A DNA stretch of 64,000 nt from Diplosphaera chodatii (GCA_032358165.1 JAALGY010000038.1:1612001-1676000); one strand, 5' to 3'; shown: positions 11,801 to 24,284, counted from the first letter of the stretch. Numbers and translations: made by a program. Notes: generated by a model not told the origin, from the letters alone.

Positions 11801-14226
11801 GAGGTGCAGCTGGCCGCGCTAGCGGCGTGGGAGACGTACATCTTTGGGCGACTCAAAACCTTCAAGGTGCCTTTCCCGGCCACCTCCCTCACTGCTGACC
11901 TTTCATAGCTAATCATGACCCAGATGCACGACATGCCTGTGCCACTGTGGGCAGCGGCAAAGGGACTCTGCGTCAATGGACCGGCGCCCTGGGTGCAGAG
12001 CCGGTTCCGGAAGCTGTCGTGCACGGCGGTCGGCGGCGCCGATGCAGAGCGCTTCTCCATCGGCGCCGAGGAGGTCAACTACGAGGGGCCGCTGCAGCTG
12101 CGCCTGCAGGTGTGAACCCGCAGGGTTCCCGCCCGCAGAACAGCAGGGCTTCGCTTCATCAGTGCACCAGCACAGTGTACACATTGACCTCAGGGCGGCG
12201 AGCACCATAGCCACACAAAAGAGTGATGCTTTGGGTCATCGGCTGCAGCAGCGAACCGGTCACTGCGCAGGTGCCGACGCCCATAGTGGAGGGCGACGGC
12301 GCGTTCAGCTTCCACATACCGCTGCCCAACCCGAAAGGCCCCATCCGCGCGTTCCTGGACCGCGTGCGGGAGGTGCTGTCCAGCCCGCTGCCGCCCCACT
12401 ACGCGCCCCACCTCAACGCGCTGATGCCAGGTCCGCACCTTTTCATGCTGCTCCGGGGAAGACATTTGTGCTCTAAGTCTTTTGACCTGCTTGGTGTGCT
12501 GCATAACTTGTCGGTCTTGTGCATAGCCTGGCGTGCTAAGACTGAGGCGAGCCTTGCTGTGAAAAGCGAGCTAAACGGGCCCTGGCGCGCCAGTTCGTCT
12601 GACCAGTCTTTGGCATGCGCCCCACTACGGACTGAACCGCTTTGCTGCAGGGAGCACGCCCGCCGAGCCAGAGCAGCCACCAGAGGAGAAGTCGGTGCTG
12701 CAGGCGCTGCAGCACCTGGGCTCGCACTTTGGGCGGGAGGGCTCATTCGGGTCGGTGCCAGCGGCAGCGGCGGCGGCAGCCCCCGCAGCGGACGCTGGAC
12801 CCGATCCACCTCGCCCACGGATCGGCAAGGTGCCAATCTTTCGCCATCGACACTGACAATGCAGGCCCTCGCACTTCGCAGAGCATGCTATGCCTGTAGC
12901 ATCGTTTGGCAGCTTTGTTTGGACACGCAGACAGATGCCTACACAATATGTGATTCCTTATAATGACTGCTGCAAGCCCCTATCTTCCTCCAGAGTCCAG
13001 GACAGCTGCAACAACCGTTCGGTCCCAAACCGCAGATGATCGTGAACCGGATGCGGGTGCGGGTGAAGCTGAACGAGCGGCGGGTGGCGGAGATGCTGCG
13101 GGGCATGGACCCCGCCTCCCTGGGCGACAGCTTCGCGTCTGTCACCGCCGGCCTGCTGCACTGCATCGGCGACATCGCCGCCCTCACCTTCGTGCCTGTC
13201 TTCGCAGGTGCAGCTCGTGGACTGGATAGAAATGCATATCGGCCTTTCGGTAATATCGTGGAAGCTGTGTCAACTGCCGCTATTCCAACGATGGTGGAGC
13301 TTCACTGCATTTTGGGGTGCAGAGGATGGTGGCAAGGGGCAGTACCTGGTGTGCCTCGAGTCCAGCGACGTCAGCAATGTGTCTGCAGACCTGCAGGTAG
13401 GCATTGTGCGCACCTGCAACACCGCTCAGCTTGTACCAGGTGCAGTGGGTGACAACTTGCTGCAGCAGATCAGCTCGTGAGCAGTAGCATGCCGGCGTTG
13501 CTGATGGAATATGTGCCAACGTCCGCTTGATTGGGGTGCAGGCGCTGGGCTTCCAGTCAGCGCAGAACCCAGGCCGCATGATCCGAGTGCTGCATACGCT
13601 CGTGCGCACCGTGCTGGTCACCTTTCGGGTGAGCTGATGCCTTAATTTCACTTGCCAACACCAGCCCCGAAGTGCCGTCTTAAGGTGAATGGCGCTTATG
13701 GTGCCTGATATGCACACCAACTGAAGTACCCTATGCCAGAGACCAGTCAAGCGATGCTGCTCTGTGCCCCGCCGCAGCCGCAGGCCACGGAGGCACTGGA
13801 GAAGGTGGACAGGTTCTTCGAGACGTTCTACAGCTACGTGGTGCGCGACGCGCTGGACGTGGCGCTGGCCTTCTCCGCCCACGGCCGCGTGGAGGACCAC
13901 CCCAACGTGCCGGGGCTGTCGCAGGTGCGGCACACCCCGCAGAGCTCTACCCCGCATCTCACGCAGACAGCTCGTGCTGCTGTCTGGGTTTTGGTTATCA
14001 GCTCTCAATAGGCGACCTGCTGCGCATGGCCGTCGAGCACTGTGCTCCTCGCTATTGCGCACACGTGCAGATGCTGACCCTGACGCGTCTGCCTGCTGTG
14101 CAGCTGTTTGTACACCTGGGCGGGGTGAAGGACGATGGCGAGGTCCCCCCGCTGAGCGCCACCAACGACATCGACCTGGTGACGCTGTACCGCAGCCTGC
14201 GGGCGCCGCCGGAGGAGCCCTTCTGA
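5847..14226 (+). CDS. Large multi-exon protein of unknown function with a compact beta-rich conserved-looking core
   Basis: At least 30 exons join in frame. The start is ATG at 5847 (MDGADLDEVIDTLRDQALRL) and the stop is TGA at 14224-14226. Well-supported exons include 5847-5947, 6120-6285, 6437-6616, 6824-6958, 7112-7188, 7287-7386, 7453-7571, 7718-7844, 7978-8118, 8225-8397, 8503-8697, 9863-9973, 10089-10156, 10334-10455, 10609-10740, 10899-11050, 11184-11302, 11504-11642, 11753-11866, 11924-12109, 12271-12430, 12651-12829, 12994-13207, 13323-13396, 13542-13628, 13784-13924 and 14104-14226. The N-terminus is charged, helical and probably coiled-coil (ERAERLAAERATAEA). A low-complexity basic/Ser linker follows at about 7700-9440. 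Then comes a compact segment (ALRIEDLGV, VPNVTVAEINIELEF, VPLPRTLLR, RMLPPELGRYLL). Its alternating strands resemble lipid-binding tubular folds, but that is speculative. No signal peptide or membrane span was seen. I do not recognise the family. Structure around 9312-9710 is unresolved. Confidence 0.6.
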
Positions 14227-14761
14227 CTGTCAGATTGATTATTCTTGTGATTGTATTGGGCAGGGGTGAGAGTAGTAGTGCAGCGTCGTGCCAGCACAGC
14301 ATTATTGGGCAACGTACCATAGTAGTTTGATGCGACAGTTCGCCCTTGTGGCCGCGAATCAGAGTTCCGATCGTAAGGATCTGGTGGTGCATGAGGTTGT
14401 CAGATGAGCATCCGTGTTGCTTGGTTGCATCACATTCATCAGTCTTCAAAGTGAGCTTGGGACGGAGCAGCCCTGAACCATAATCTCACTTGGACGACTC
14501 AAACTTTAAACCCTGCGATTCCCTCCCTGAGCAGCTGGCGTTACGCAGTGCCTAGTCTGCCTGCATCAGGAACCCAAGATGGTGCTGTACGTTGGCGATG
14601 AAGGGAAGGCCTTGGTGCGCAGTACGGCGTAGCGGGCGGTCATGTACGGCAGCCGCGCGCCCCTGAATCGGAAAGGTCGTTCAGGCTGGAGCGTTCGTTT
14701 TGTTCGCTTACAATAGGCCAATATCTCAGCTGTATCGATTGCTTCGATATCTGTCCTCTCT
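14227..14761. other. Intergenic region upstream of the surface-protein gene
   Basis: About 535 bases lie between the stop of the large unknown gene and the signal-peptide ATG at 14762. The two genes are in tandem on the plus strand, so the downstream promoter should lie here. No coding segment, tRNA or repeat is supported, and no clear TATA box or poly(A) signal was seen. Confidence 0.4.
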
Positions 14762-17700
14762 TTGCTTGGTTCAGCCATGCATGCTGCAATGGCAGCGCTG
14801 GTTGCGCTGATGCAAATATCATTGCTCGGCTCGAGTCCGGCCGACGCTGGCATGGCGCTCGCAGCGGAAGCCGCTCAGTTGGAATCAATTGGCAGGGCAG
14901 ATCCAAAAGAGAGGTCCGCAACGGATGTTGTGAGGCCGTCGCGTCAGCTCCTGCAAACGGGCATGCAGCCCGGTGCGCAGATGGCAGACTGGGCATGTCC
15001 GGCCGGCGGCAACATCTCAGACGCAGCGCGGACATCCATCATGAACGGCCAGCCCTGTGTCGCAGCAGTGGGTTTTCCGGGGCGGCTCCGGTGCGGCACC
15101 GTGCTCGCGAACCCAAAGCTGGTGCTGGACATCAACTTCAACCTCTGCAAGCGCATCACGCCGGTGAGAAGCAAGGGCAAAGCTTGTGCTGCGGCTGCAC
15201 ATGTTTGAGCCTGAGCATCATTTCAGGACACGCTATTGGTAGTCACAGAAACACGTGTGATTGATCGCTGACATCAGCTGATATGGGCACCTTGCGCAGG
15301 AAGTGAGCAGGAGCACCATTGCATCTCTGCCCAGTGCCAGCAGCACAACAGCGACAACCGCAGGCAAAGGGGCGCAGGCGCAGCAGCAGCCAGTGGATCC
15401 ATCTACAGATGCTCCATCTCCGCAGCGGCCTCCGGAGCCGCCGCCTTTCCCGCCACCTGATGCATCTTCATCGCAGCCCACCGCCAGTGGCAGCGACCGC
15501 ATGCAGCCAACGCAGCAGACCACCCCCACCGCCATTCCAGCGGCCCCAGCGACAAGCATGCCAGATGCCTCTGCTAGATCAGCCTCGCCATCGGTGATGT
15601 CACCTCCGCCTCCAGCTGTGACAAAGGCGCCATTTGCAGACGCTGGCGCTTTGGGCCGCATCGCGACTGGCCAGTCAATGTTTGTCCAACCACCTAGCAA
15701 TGCTACCGACACACCGACAGGCGCGCCTGCAGCCAGGCTGACATCTGCCAGCAAAATGACATCCGCAGTGCCCACCGCTAGCAGCACAGAGGCACCCAGT
15801 GCAGATCCAATGGCAGCACCATCTGCGATGCTGCCATCAGCAGCCGCCGGCAGCCAGCCTCAGCCTGTCGGAGTGCAGTATGTGTGCACCAATGCGCCTG
15901 ATGTGCACTTCTTCCTGTCCCCGCAATTGTATGCACTGCTGCGCAACAACGACACCACATGCCGTGATGGTGGGGGCGGCGGCATCATCATCTGTGCCAG
16001 CGTGCCTATCACTGCCGCAGCATACTCGGCAGCCACGAGCGATGCCTGCGAGCTGCAGGTCTGTCCATTGTGATGTCTGGATGCATAATGTTAGCACCCC
16101 CGTGCATCTTGCAGTGTGCCCTTGAGTATGATCACCTTGTGATTGCTGTGCACTCATGCCTGCAGGTGTGCACCGGGGCTGGCTGCGGGCTGCCTCCGCC
16201 ACCGCCAATGCCGCCACCACCGCCGCCATCACCACCGCCGCCGCCCCCACCTTCGCCGCCGCCGCCAAACCCGCCACCGCCGCCGCCGCCCTGCCCCCCT
16301 TGCTCGGCGACTGCACACATATGTGGCCAGATGCAGGCGTGCAGACAATCCACCTTTAATCACCTTCTGAAGCTCCTTGCTCAACATTCACGCTCATCGA
16401 AGCATTGAGAAAAGAGAACTGTGGTGAGGCTCATTCTATGTTCACCAGGTTACTTGTCGTTGCAGATATCCAATCGGCTGTATGATAACGTATTGGCTGA
16501 CACAGCTGGATGCGTGCTGCCTTTGTGCACCGTGTCGGGAGTTCAGCTGGGACAACCAGCGTACCAGGTGTGATGACAACTTCGCATTTTGCAGATAGGC
16601 TGCACTCTCATGATGTGCACCTGCCACCCAGCTGCCTGGTGCTGGCATGCTGGACTCGGTCAATGCAAGTGCCACGGCCGTCATCGAAGACATTCGAGTC
16701 GAGTGGAGTCCAGTGTTACTGCGTTGCAGGCCATCAAGAGTGGCACATGCACCACTGAATGTCTCGACCCAACGTTCCTGACGTGCGTCGGTGCGGCTCG
16801 CTTGGCGGTCGACTCGACCTTCCAGCCGCAAACAGCAGAAGCTAGTTCCCAGGCTCTAACAGTTGCGTCGACGGCAGGAAGTGCCCCACCGCCCATTGTG
16901 CCACCGCTATCGCCGCCGCCGTCGCCACCGCTTTCAAGCAGCAGCAACTTCTTGTCACAGGACCAGCGCCAGATGGGCTACATAAGTGGACCAACCTATG
17001 GCACCCTTTCGTACGGGGGCTATGGCTTGACAGCAGGGGCATATGCCTACATGGGCAGGCGGATGTCTCCCCCGCCACCGCCGCCGCCTCCCCCGCCGCC
17101 GCCGCCGCGGCGCTTCCAGCCCTCTGGCGTCCAGCAGCGGCTGGCAGGGCCCCGACCAGGCTACAGCGGGCCAGCTGCCCATGATGACAGTGGCACTCTG
17201 GAGAGCTATGGGGGAGCCACCCCATTGTCGCTGTATGGATATGGAGCTGTCGCCGGGCCGCCAGCATATGTGGGGCGGCTGTTTGCGCCAGGTGCACAGC
17301 TGCGCAGCGGCAACATGGCACTGGGAAAACCGATGTCACTCAGCAGCAGCAGCAGCATGGCACTGGGCGATCCGATGTCGCTCACGCAGCCACCAGTTAG
17401 TCAGAAGTTCAGTCTGAGGCTGAACTCGGCTGCAGAGTCAGCCAATGTGGTGCCGAGCAGCAGCACCGCTGCAGCTGCGCACCTGCTGTTTGGTGCCTTT
17501 GCGGGCTGCAGCCAGCAGTGTGACGCAGGTGCAACCCTGCAGCGCCTGCTAGTGTGCCTGCGAGCATTCCTGCAAAGTCACGAGACAGCTGCTGATTCCG
17601 TTACCCAGAGGTATGCTGAGGATCGGGACCTAACGGTCATCTGCTGCCTGCAGGCTACATCCAACGCTCGCTGCTGTGCATCGACGACATGAGCAGCCTG

Positions 17701-20700
17701 CCTGTGCCGCTGGACGCCTGCAACGTGACAGCTGCAACATACGCATCGCTGAGCAGTGAGCTGCATGCACATATGTATTCTGTAAGATGATTGCGCCACT
17801 TTGGCAGTCGACTCACGACCATGATGTTGCTTTTGCCACACCTTTTTCGCTCCTCTGCAGCGCCATGTAACACACAGCCCTGCCGACCGGCCTACTGGCA
17901 GCCTGGTACATGGGGCGCCTGCTCAGCAGCATGCGGGCAGGCAGGCACTCAGGTACTGCGCCGCCAGCCCATGTGTCCGCGTTGCACCACGCACCTGGTC
18001 ATGGCTCCATGTGCGCATACCGTGTGCAGTAGATTCCCTTCTGTGAATTGCTTTGTTCATCTGCAGGAGCGCGCGGGGACATGCATGGTAGATGGCACAG
18101 CCGCGGCATCAGATGATGTGCAGTGTCAGAGCCAGGCGAAGCCGGTGCTGCAGCAGCCCTGCATTGGCGCCTGCCACGCGGCAGCACAGTACTCATTCTG
18201 GCTTGCCAGTGAGGACTGGAGCGACTGCAAGGATGGGGAGGCTGAGCGGGAGGCCGCCTGCTACACCGATCGGGGCGAAAGGCAGCCGGATGAGGTGAAT
18301 GTCTTGCGCTGCAAGGTGGTGGCTGCCGTGTTGGGTGTCCCCTACGGATTGAGGAGCTCACAAAACTGGCGACATGTGTAGGCCTGCAAGGGCGCAGTGG
18401 GGTTCACGCCACAGACTCGCCGGCTGTGCGATGTGTTCAGCTGCAAATCTGACGCCGATTGCAGCGGCCATGGCGCCTGCAACAGCACCTCCGGTGCCTG
18501 CACTTGTGCAGGAGCCTACTCAGGTGCAGACTATGCAAGATGAACTGATGCACTGATGCACAGTTGCACAGCATCACTGGCACCCTTTGATGGTCGAGCG
18601 AGGTATGTGGTTGGCTCATCACGTGGAGCGTTTGGCACTGCAGGCCAGAGCTGTTCAGTGTTTGCTGGACCCTGCATCGAGGGGTCACACGCTGCTGATT
18701 CACAGGCTGCCTGCTGTCCCCCCAGTGCCTTGGACGATGACGGCAACTGCTGCACATCAGGTGTGTCTCACTGCAGCCAGGTCCCTGCCTGGACTCCCAT
18801 CATCTCGGGCCATGTTTTTCCCATGTGGCTCCAAGACTGTCAACGAAAGTTAGGCGGTTAGCCACGTTCATATGGCGGGACAGGCGTCGTCAGTGAGGAG
18901 GACGGCTGCTGCGCCCCGTCGGCAGCTGGTCTCGTGACTCTGGACCGTGGCGGCGCCTGCTGTGCCGGTCACCTGGACGCCTGCGGCGTCTGCAACGGCA
19001 ACGGCACCGCCGTCGACCTCAGCGGCGCCTGCTGCGCGGGCATGCTGGACGCAGGTGCCCCCGCATCTGCTGTGCAGTCCCTCCCGCTTGGGGCTGTTGC
19101 ACCTCAGCCCGGTGCCCAATCGGTGAACACCCCTAGCAGTAGTCCACATGTGCAACTTGATCAGAGCACATCGTTCGTCAGCCTACGGTGAGGCTCCCGC
19201 TGCTGCAACAGGTGGGCGGTGCTGCGAGCCACCGGCGGCACTAGACGACTTTGGGGTGTGCGGCGGCAGTTCGTCCACAGGGTTGGTGCAACTGAAGCTG
19301 GGCGCGTACGTGAGTTCGACAGCTGCTGCGTCTCAAAGTAAGTGGACGGCTGTGTTGAAGACTTGCACGCATGATCGTGTGTCAGTCAGCCGTGAAGTGG
19401 CTGCAAGCCAGCAACATCTTAATCAGCTGGCATGCGTTTGCACTCAGCCAATTTTGCCCCTTTCACTGTGCTCATGTGCAGAACTGTAAGTGTCAACACT
19501 GCAGCTGTGGGCCTTGTGCAGGCGGCAGTGCCACCATTGCGATGGGTCAGGGCTTCCAGCAGCGGGTGGCGACTGCGCTGCAGCTGCCGCTTCGGCAGGT
19601 CAAACTGGTCGCAGGGCCTGTTCCTGGTGTGCCGTCACAGGTGAGAACTCCGTTGCTGGTCCCAGAGCCATTTATCTGCTTCAAGAACAGACACATCAGG
19701 CCACATCAGATGTCGCATTGAACTTCAGTGGTATGTAGCAACGCATGCTGACCAGTAGCAACTCGTTCCTTTGTGGCGGCAAAGCTCAATGTCAAGGGTT
19801 GGACTCGTCAACGCCGTCAAACACCAAGCCTACACTGGCTGCAGGCGCTGGGTGCAAAGCGGAGACTGCTGGCAACCGCAGCAGGCACCAACTGGATGTC
19901 CGCCACTGTGTCAGTGGCACCGCCTTATGGCAGCCTGCTCTATGGGAAGCTGCTCGACACACTGGTGGCCAAGGATGCGCTATCAACAGGTCCGATCATG
20001 TGGAGCCGTCCAGGCAGTATGCAGAAGAGGCATGCTTTGCTGCTTGGTAGACCAGGGGAATAGATGCACGATGAGCAGATGAAGCTGTGTCAGCAGGGGA
20101 TGATGGCCTCAGCAATGTGACCCTCACTGACGTGGTGAAGAGTGGGCTGACTGGCAATGGCATCTGCGAAGTAGGCGAGCTGCACACCAGCGAGGATGCC
20201 ATCGGTGAGCGGCAACTGGCTTGGCAGCTTGCGGATACAGCAAAACCTGCTGTCTTAAGCCATTCGCTCGCCATTGCAAGAAGGGACCCAGGATGGTGGC
20301 TGTCACGTGCTGCGGATGACGCTTGCTGATTCATCTGCAGATATTGACGATGACTGCAAGGCCGCACTGCTCCCCATGCCGGCGTCATCAAACAGCCGCC
20401 CATGCAGCGGCAAGGGCACACCCGTCGCTGTCATGGGACAGTGCCTGTGCTTTGTCGGCTGGTCTGGCGCCGACTGCAGCAGCTGCGCAGAGGGCTACGC
20501 CCCTCTGGCTGGTGTCTGCCAGCGCACGCCTGAAAGCTTTGCCCTTGAGGCGAAGCTCAAGGCTAAGAGGCAGAAGGTGAGCATAGGGACCTGCATGCTT
20601 GCAGTCTTGTACCTTTTGCTTTTGACGGCATTCAGGCCATGGGGCATCAATCAAGCAGGACAGTTTTAGTGAAATGACGCAGTCCATGTCAGCTCTCATT

Positions 20701-22479
20701 CGGTGCAGGCCAACAAGCTGAGGCTGGCCACATATGTCTCGACTGGCATTGTGGCCGCCTTGTGCATGCTGGCGATGTGCTCCTGGGTGGCGTGCTATGT
20801 TCGATGGCGCCAGACACTCCGGTAAAGGCAGTCCTCATCGGACCTACGTCTTTGACTGTGCCAGTTTCCTGGCTTCAGTGCACATGGTGTACATTGGAGC
20901 TGCACCAGGGCTTGTAGCTTGCTATCTCAAGTGTCCTCGATTCTCCTTGTTGACTGTGCAGACGCCATTTGTCCGAGTCTGCTGGCGATCTGGAGGTTGG
21001 CGACGGTGCACTGGTGCGCTGTGTGCCGTGTGTATCAATATACTGCTCTCCTGGCACCTTAGGGCACGCTGTGCGCGGTGCCCAGGATGATGCTAGATAG
21101 CCAAGCCTTCATCTCTGCAGGATACTGCGCAGAAGAGCGCAGAGACAGCCTGGTGGGTGAAGGCTGGCAGCGTCTACCCGGGCGACCACGCCAAACATGC
21201 GCATGATGGCTCGCTGGCGCTGCAGCAGTACAAGGACATGTACAACGAGTTTGGCGACGCTGACAAGGGCCTCAAGCACCTCATCGAGGTATGACACACA
21301 TGTTCGGCACAGGCACACTTGCTCAAGGCTGAAATGTCGTAAGAAGTGTAGGGTGCATTGCTTGACCGTGTCAGGCGTGTGCCGCTGCTGTGAGGCACTT
21401 GTGCGGGCCTGTGCAGGACGATGTGAGCTACACGCTGCCGAGCGGCGTGTGCAGGACGGATGCGGGTCCTGCCAGGCGACCCTTCACCGCTGCTGTCATC
21501 TCTTTTGGCGGCACACTTACCAGCGCAGTGTCTGCTGCAGGTAAAGGATACCTACTGCACCTGCTTATACAGGACTTGACAGTCCTGCTGCATGCAGTTG
21601 CGCTAATAGTGTGTGCAATTTAAGCAATGAAAGTGCCTTTTGAGTGGGTCATACAATGCATGCGGCTGCCTCAACCGCAGGCAACTCTGTCATGTATGAC
21701 GATGAGGGCCGCCGCCGTCTGCTGTTCGGAGGCCCACACAGCCTACAGCCCGCGGCGTCGGCGACCCGGCACGGCAGCAACGCTGTCGAAGCTGTCGGAC
21801 AAGCGGCGGAGCCGGCTCACCCAGCTGCGGGGGAAGAGGATGATGCTCTTTCGGTCGACCCTCGGCGCATCAGTGACATGTGGGACCAGCATGGGAACAG
21901 GTGCAGAGCTGAGGACCAGGATCCAGCTGGCATGCAATCACGATGCATCACGATGCTGTTGATGCGTGCGCTTGCTGTTGCATGATCAATGTGAGATCGA
22001 ATGTGCAGGCGGAAGCTGTCAGCATATAGGATAGAAGTAGACAGGCAGAAAGCGGAAGCAGCGGATCTGAATTTAGCAGAGAAGGCAGCTGAAGAACAGG
22101 CGATGGCGGAAGAAGTGGGAGAGGCAGCATCTGCGGCGAAGGCATCAGAAGCAGGACAAGATGCAACAGCAAGCCTCGTGGAGCTGTACGACGAGTATGG
22201 GCAGCGACAAAGCAGCCGCTTTCAGCAGGTACGCCACGCTGCAGAGCATCCCAGCTCATACCCATGAAACGACATGAGTGCAAAGACGGACATGCGGCCT
22301 GAATGTCTGCAAGCTTTCATAAAGGCTTGTCTGCGCTCATAATGCAGCCATCTAGACCTGGCAGCAAGCGGCACCGGCCCAAGTCGCGGGGCCGCCAGCA
22401 TCCTACGTTGGCGAAGACAGGGGCAACACGACAAGCCATTCTTGCCGCGATTGACAAGCACTGCAGTGAGCTGCACTGA
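14762..22479 (+). CDS. Predicted type I membrane or surface protein with Pro-rich, TSP1-like, Cys-rich and EGF-like domains
   Basis: Exon 1 (14762-15163) begins with a signal peptide (MLGSAMHAAMAALVALMQIS). Exon 2 (15300-16058) is a Pro/Ser/Thr/Ala-rich linker. The next exon, from 16166, encodes an almost pure poly-Pro/Ser-Pro tract, followed by a second Pro run near 17070-17110. Cys-rich modules come next. A thrombospondin-1-like module at about 17862-17995 reads WQPGTWGACSAACGQAGTQ. A related module lies at 18067-18294. An EGF-like segment near 18391-18535 reads CSGHGACNSTSGACTC. Repeats of CGVC type lie at about 18880-19290 (DACGVCNGNGT). Another EGF-like segment lies at about 20340-20577. 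One hydrophobic segment (TGIVAALCMLAMCSWVACY, about 20740-20800) is the likely transmembrane helix, followed by a hydrophilic tail with an acidic/Ala-rich helix (about 22010-22230) and a basic C-terminus. The domain order is that of a cell-surface adhesion or matrix receptor, which is an inference. Exons between 16320 and 16730 are uncertain. Confidence 0.62.
16196..16302 (+). repeat. Low-complexity CCG/CCA tract encoding Pro-rich (Ser-Pro) spacer
   Basis: The tract is a run of CCN triplets dominated by CCG, CCA and CCC. It encodes near-continuous proline with a few serines, one methionine and one asparagine. It lies in an exon of the secreted multidomain protein and resembles the Ser-Pro rods of volvocine and chlorophyte hydroxyproline-rich glycoproteins. 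In such proteins the prolines are hydroxylated and glycosylated to give a stiff extracellular spacer. Confidence 0.8.
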
Positions 22480-22896
22480 CGACGTGTGAGGCTGATCTAT
22501 TCAACAAACGCCAGTCAAACCGAGAGCTCAGGTCTCCATGCACAGGCTGATGCATGTGTGCAGGTGAGAAGCAGCTGCGGAGCTAGGAGCACTTCGACGC
22601 ATTCGCAGACCAAAGCTGTGGTAACAGCGGTGTCACTGAAGGGATGCAGGTGTCAAACGCACTGTCAATGCTGCGGGTTATGCAGCCAAGTGTCGTCTTT
22701 TGCAATCGGTCAGGAGTGTCCAAAGTTGTCAGTATATTGTCAACCCACTGCTTTACAAGACCTGTCCAAGTCCACAGCACCACAAAGAGCTCCCGCACAG
22801 CACGAATACATGCCAGCCAGGCTGCTGCACGTGAGCAATCGAAGCCCGAACAGGCAATGCAGAGCATCAAGGCTGTAAGCCGCTATGACACAGGCA
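22480..22896. other. Convergent intergenic region between the surface-protein gene and RPS3
   Basis: The two flanking genes end tail to tail here. On the minus strand a TGTAA, the usual chlorophyte poly(A) signal, is present at 22753-22757, about 140 bases beyond the RPS3 stop. On the plus strand a TGTAA lies at about 22874-22878 and could serve the surface-protein gene with a long 3' UTR. Both assignments rest on the motif alone. Nothing else is seen. Confidence 0.4.
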
Positions 22897-23679
22897 TCAG
22901 TATGCGGGCGCGGCCGCAGCTTGTGGCGGGCCCTCCAGCGCTGCTGTCTTCTCATACAGCGCCTGCTCTGGGTTCTTGGCCTTGTCGCCCTCCTTGCCGC
23001 CACCAGCCACAAAGCCGAACTCGTCGTCCTTGGGCGTGTGCACCACCACCACATCCGGCAGGGGCGCCTTCGGCCCATCGATGCCCCGCGGATCATGCGT
23101 CTTCATGATCTTCACCTTGATGCCCAGCACACCCTGACGCAGCATGACGTGCCGCACTGCCCCGTCGATGTAGTCATTGACTGGCTGCCCGCTGGAGATC
23201 ATGTAGCCATCCTTGAACTTCATGGCCTTAGCACGCTGCGCCCGCAACTTGCCGCTGACGATGACCTCGCAGCCCTTGGCGCCGCTCTCCATAATGAAGC
23301 GCAGCACACCGTAGCACGCGCGGCGCACGGCGAGGCCGCCGAGCAGCTTGTAGCGCAGCGACTCTGCCTGGGCGATGGCGCACAGCCCCCTGTTGTTCAC
23401 CTTCTCCGCGTACAGCTCCACCGCGCCCTCCTTGAACTTGAAGCGCTTCTGCACCACGCTGGTCAGCTCCCGGATGCGACGCCCCTTCTCGCCCAGGACA
23501 TTCTGTGTGCGGGTGGCACGGATGATGATTTCCGTGCGCAGTGGCGTGACCCGGACCTCCACACCGGAGTAGCCGTGCTCCGCCAGCTCCCTTGTGAGCA
23601 GCTCATTGAGCTCGGCATAGAACACGCCGTCTGCGACGAACTTCCGCTTCTTGCTAATCGGCACGTTCGCAGTCGCCAT
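22897..23679 (-). CDS. RPS3: 40S ribosomal protein S3 (uS3)
   Basis: This is an intronless 260-residue protein of the small cytosolic ribosomal subunit, located at the mRNA entry channel. The chosen start gives [20 protein letters not shown], matching the family N-terminus. A second in-frame ATG three codons upstream (23688) is possible but unlikely. The KH domain spans about residues 20-95 and carries the GxxG loop GEKG at 63-66. The uS3 C-terminal domain (about 105-190) contains [20 protein letters not shown] and [19 protein letters not shown]. The tail is Ala-rich as in plant and algal homologues. Length and sequence are typical and no break is seen. It is convergent with the surface-protein gene and divergent from the WDR7 homologue. 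The lack of introns is striking among intron-dense neighbours. Confidence 0.97.
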   Translation of the reverse strand: MATANVPISKKRKFVADGVFYAELNELLTRELAEHGYSGVEVRVTPLRTEIIIRATRTQNVLGEKGRRIRELTSVVQKRFKFKEGAVELYAEKVNNRGLCAIAQAESLRYKLLGGLAVRRACYGVLRFIMESGAKGCEVIVSGKLRAQRAKAMKFKDGYMISSGQPVNDYIDGAVRHVMLRQGVLGIKVKIMKTHDPRGIDGPKAPLPDVVVVHTPKDDEFGFVAGGGKEGDKAKNPEQALYEKTAALEGPPQAAAAPAY

Positions 23680-24284
23680 GCTGGGCAAGTCCTGGTGCTG
23701 CGTAAGGCCCCCGGCTGTCGGTCAGAGCAACCCAAGCACAGTGACCGGCCCGGCACAACCGCCGTCGCAGCACCCTGTGGAAGAGGGGGCACGTCTGCAG
23801 TGGCTCGCCGCCTGAGACCCTGAGTGGAAGCACATCAGGGAGGAGGTTGTAGGAAGGCGCCCAGGGTTACTAATCGCTGAGTTGGATCGACCGATGTGCA
23901 GGAGTGCAGCAGCAAGCTGACAGTCATGCCAGAACTGGGGCAACTGACAGTGCTCGTTATATCCTGAGCGACGCAAGCGTTCTGTGATGCTGATCGGCTG
24001 CTTACATTCCGCCGCTCAGGTCGCCAGCAACGACTTGACTTGGAATGATCGACGAAGCTGGGGTTGCGATCTGGGGGTGCAACGCCTCGCAAATACCTCT
24101 GGATGCTGACAAAGCCTGTCAGATATCGGCCGCTTCCGCTTGGGTGACTGGTAGCAATGGCACAGCATGCAGGTGGGTGGCCCCACCTGGCCACTGTATG
24201 ATGCATGCAGCGTTGTGGAGTCGGTTTTGCAACCCATGTGTTATTTTGGCTCCTCTTTCGAACAGGTTGCAATGGAGCAGCGGG
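23680..24284. promoter_or_regulatory. Probable bidirectional promoter region between RPS3 and the WDR7 homologue
   Basis: This 605-base region separates the start codons of two divergent genes, so both promoters and leaders must lie in it. The 5' UTR of RPS3 would occupy its left part. No TATA box is convincing. An open frame in phase with the WDR7 start extends left to 24045, so that gene could begin further upstream. Confidence 0.45.

Noticed and set aside
13280..14449. A 389-codon minus-strand open frame opposite the large unknown gene
   Set aside because: It runs antisense across several well-supported plus-strand exons and introns. It has no domain and is explained by GC-rich composition.
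16132..16353. Minus-strand poly-Gly open frame
   Set aside because: It is the complement of the CCN-rich poly-Pro tract in the surface protein, which has signal peptide and exon support on the plus strand.
22885..23823. 312-codon plus-strand open frame overlapping RPS3
   Set aside because: It is the reverse-strand shadow of the highly conserved RPS3 coding sequence.
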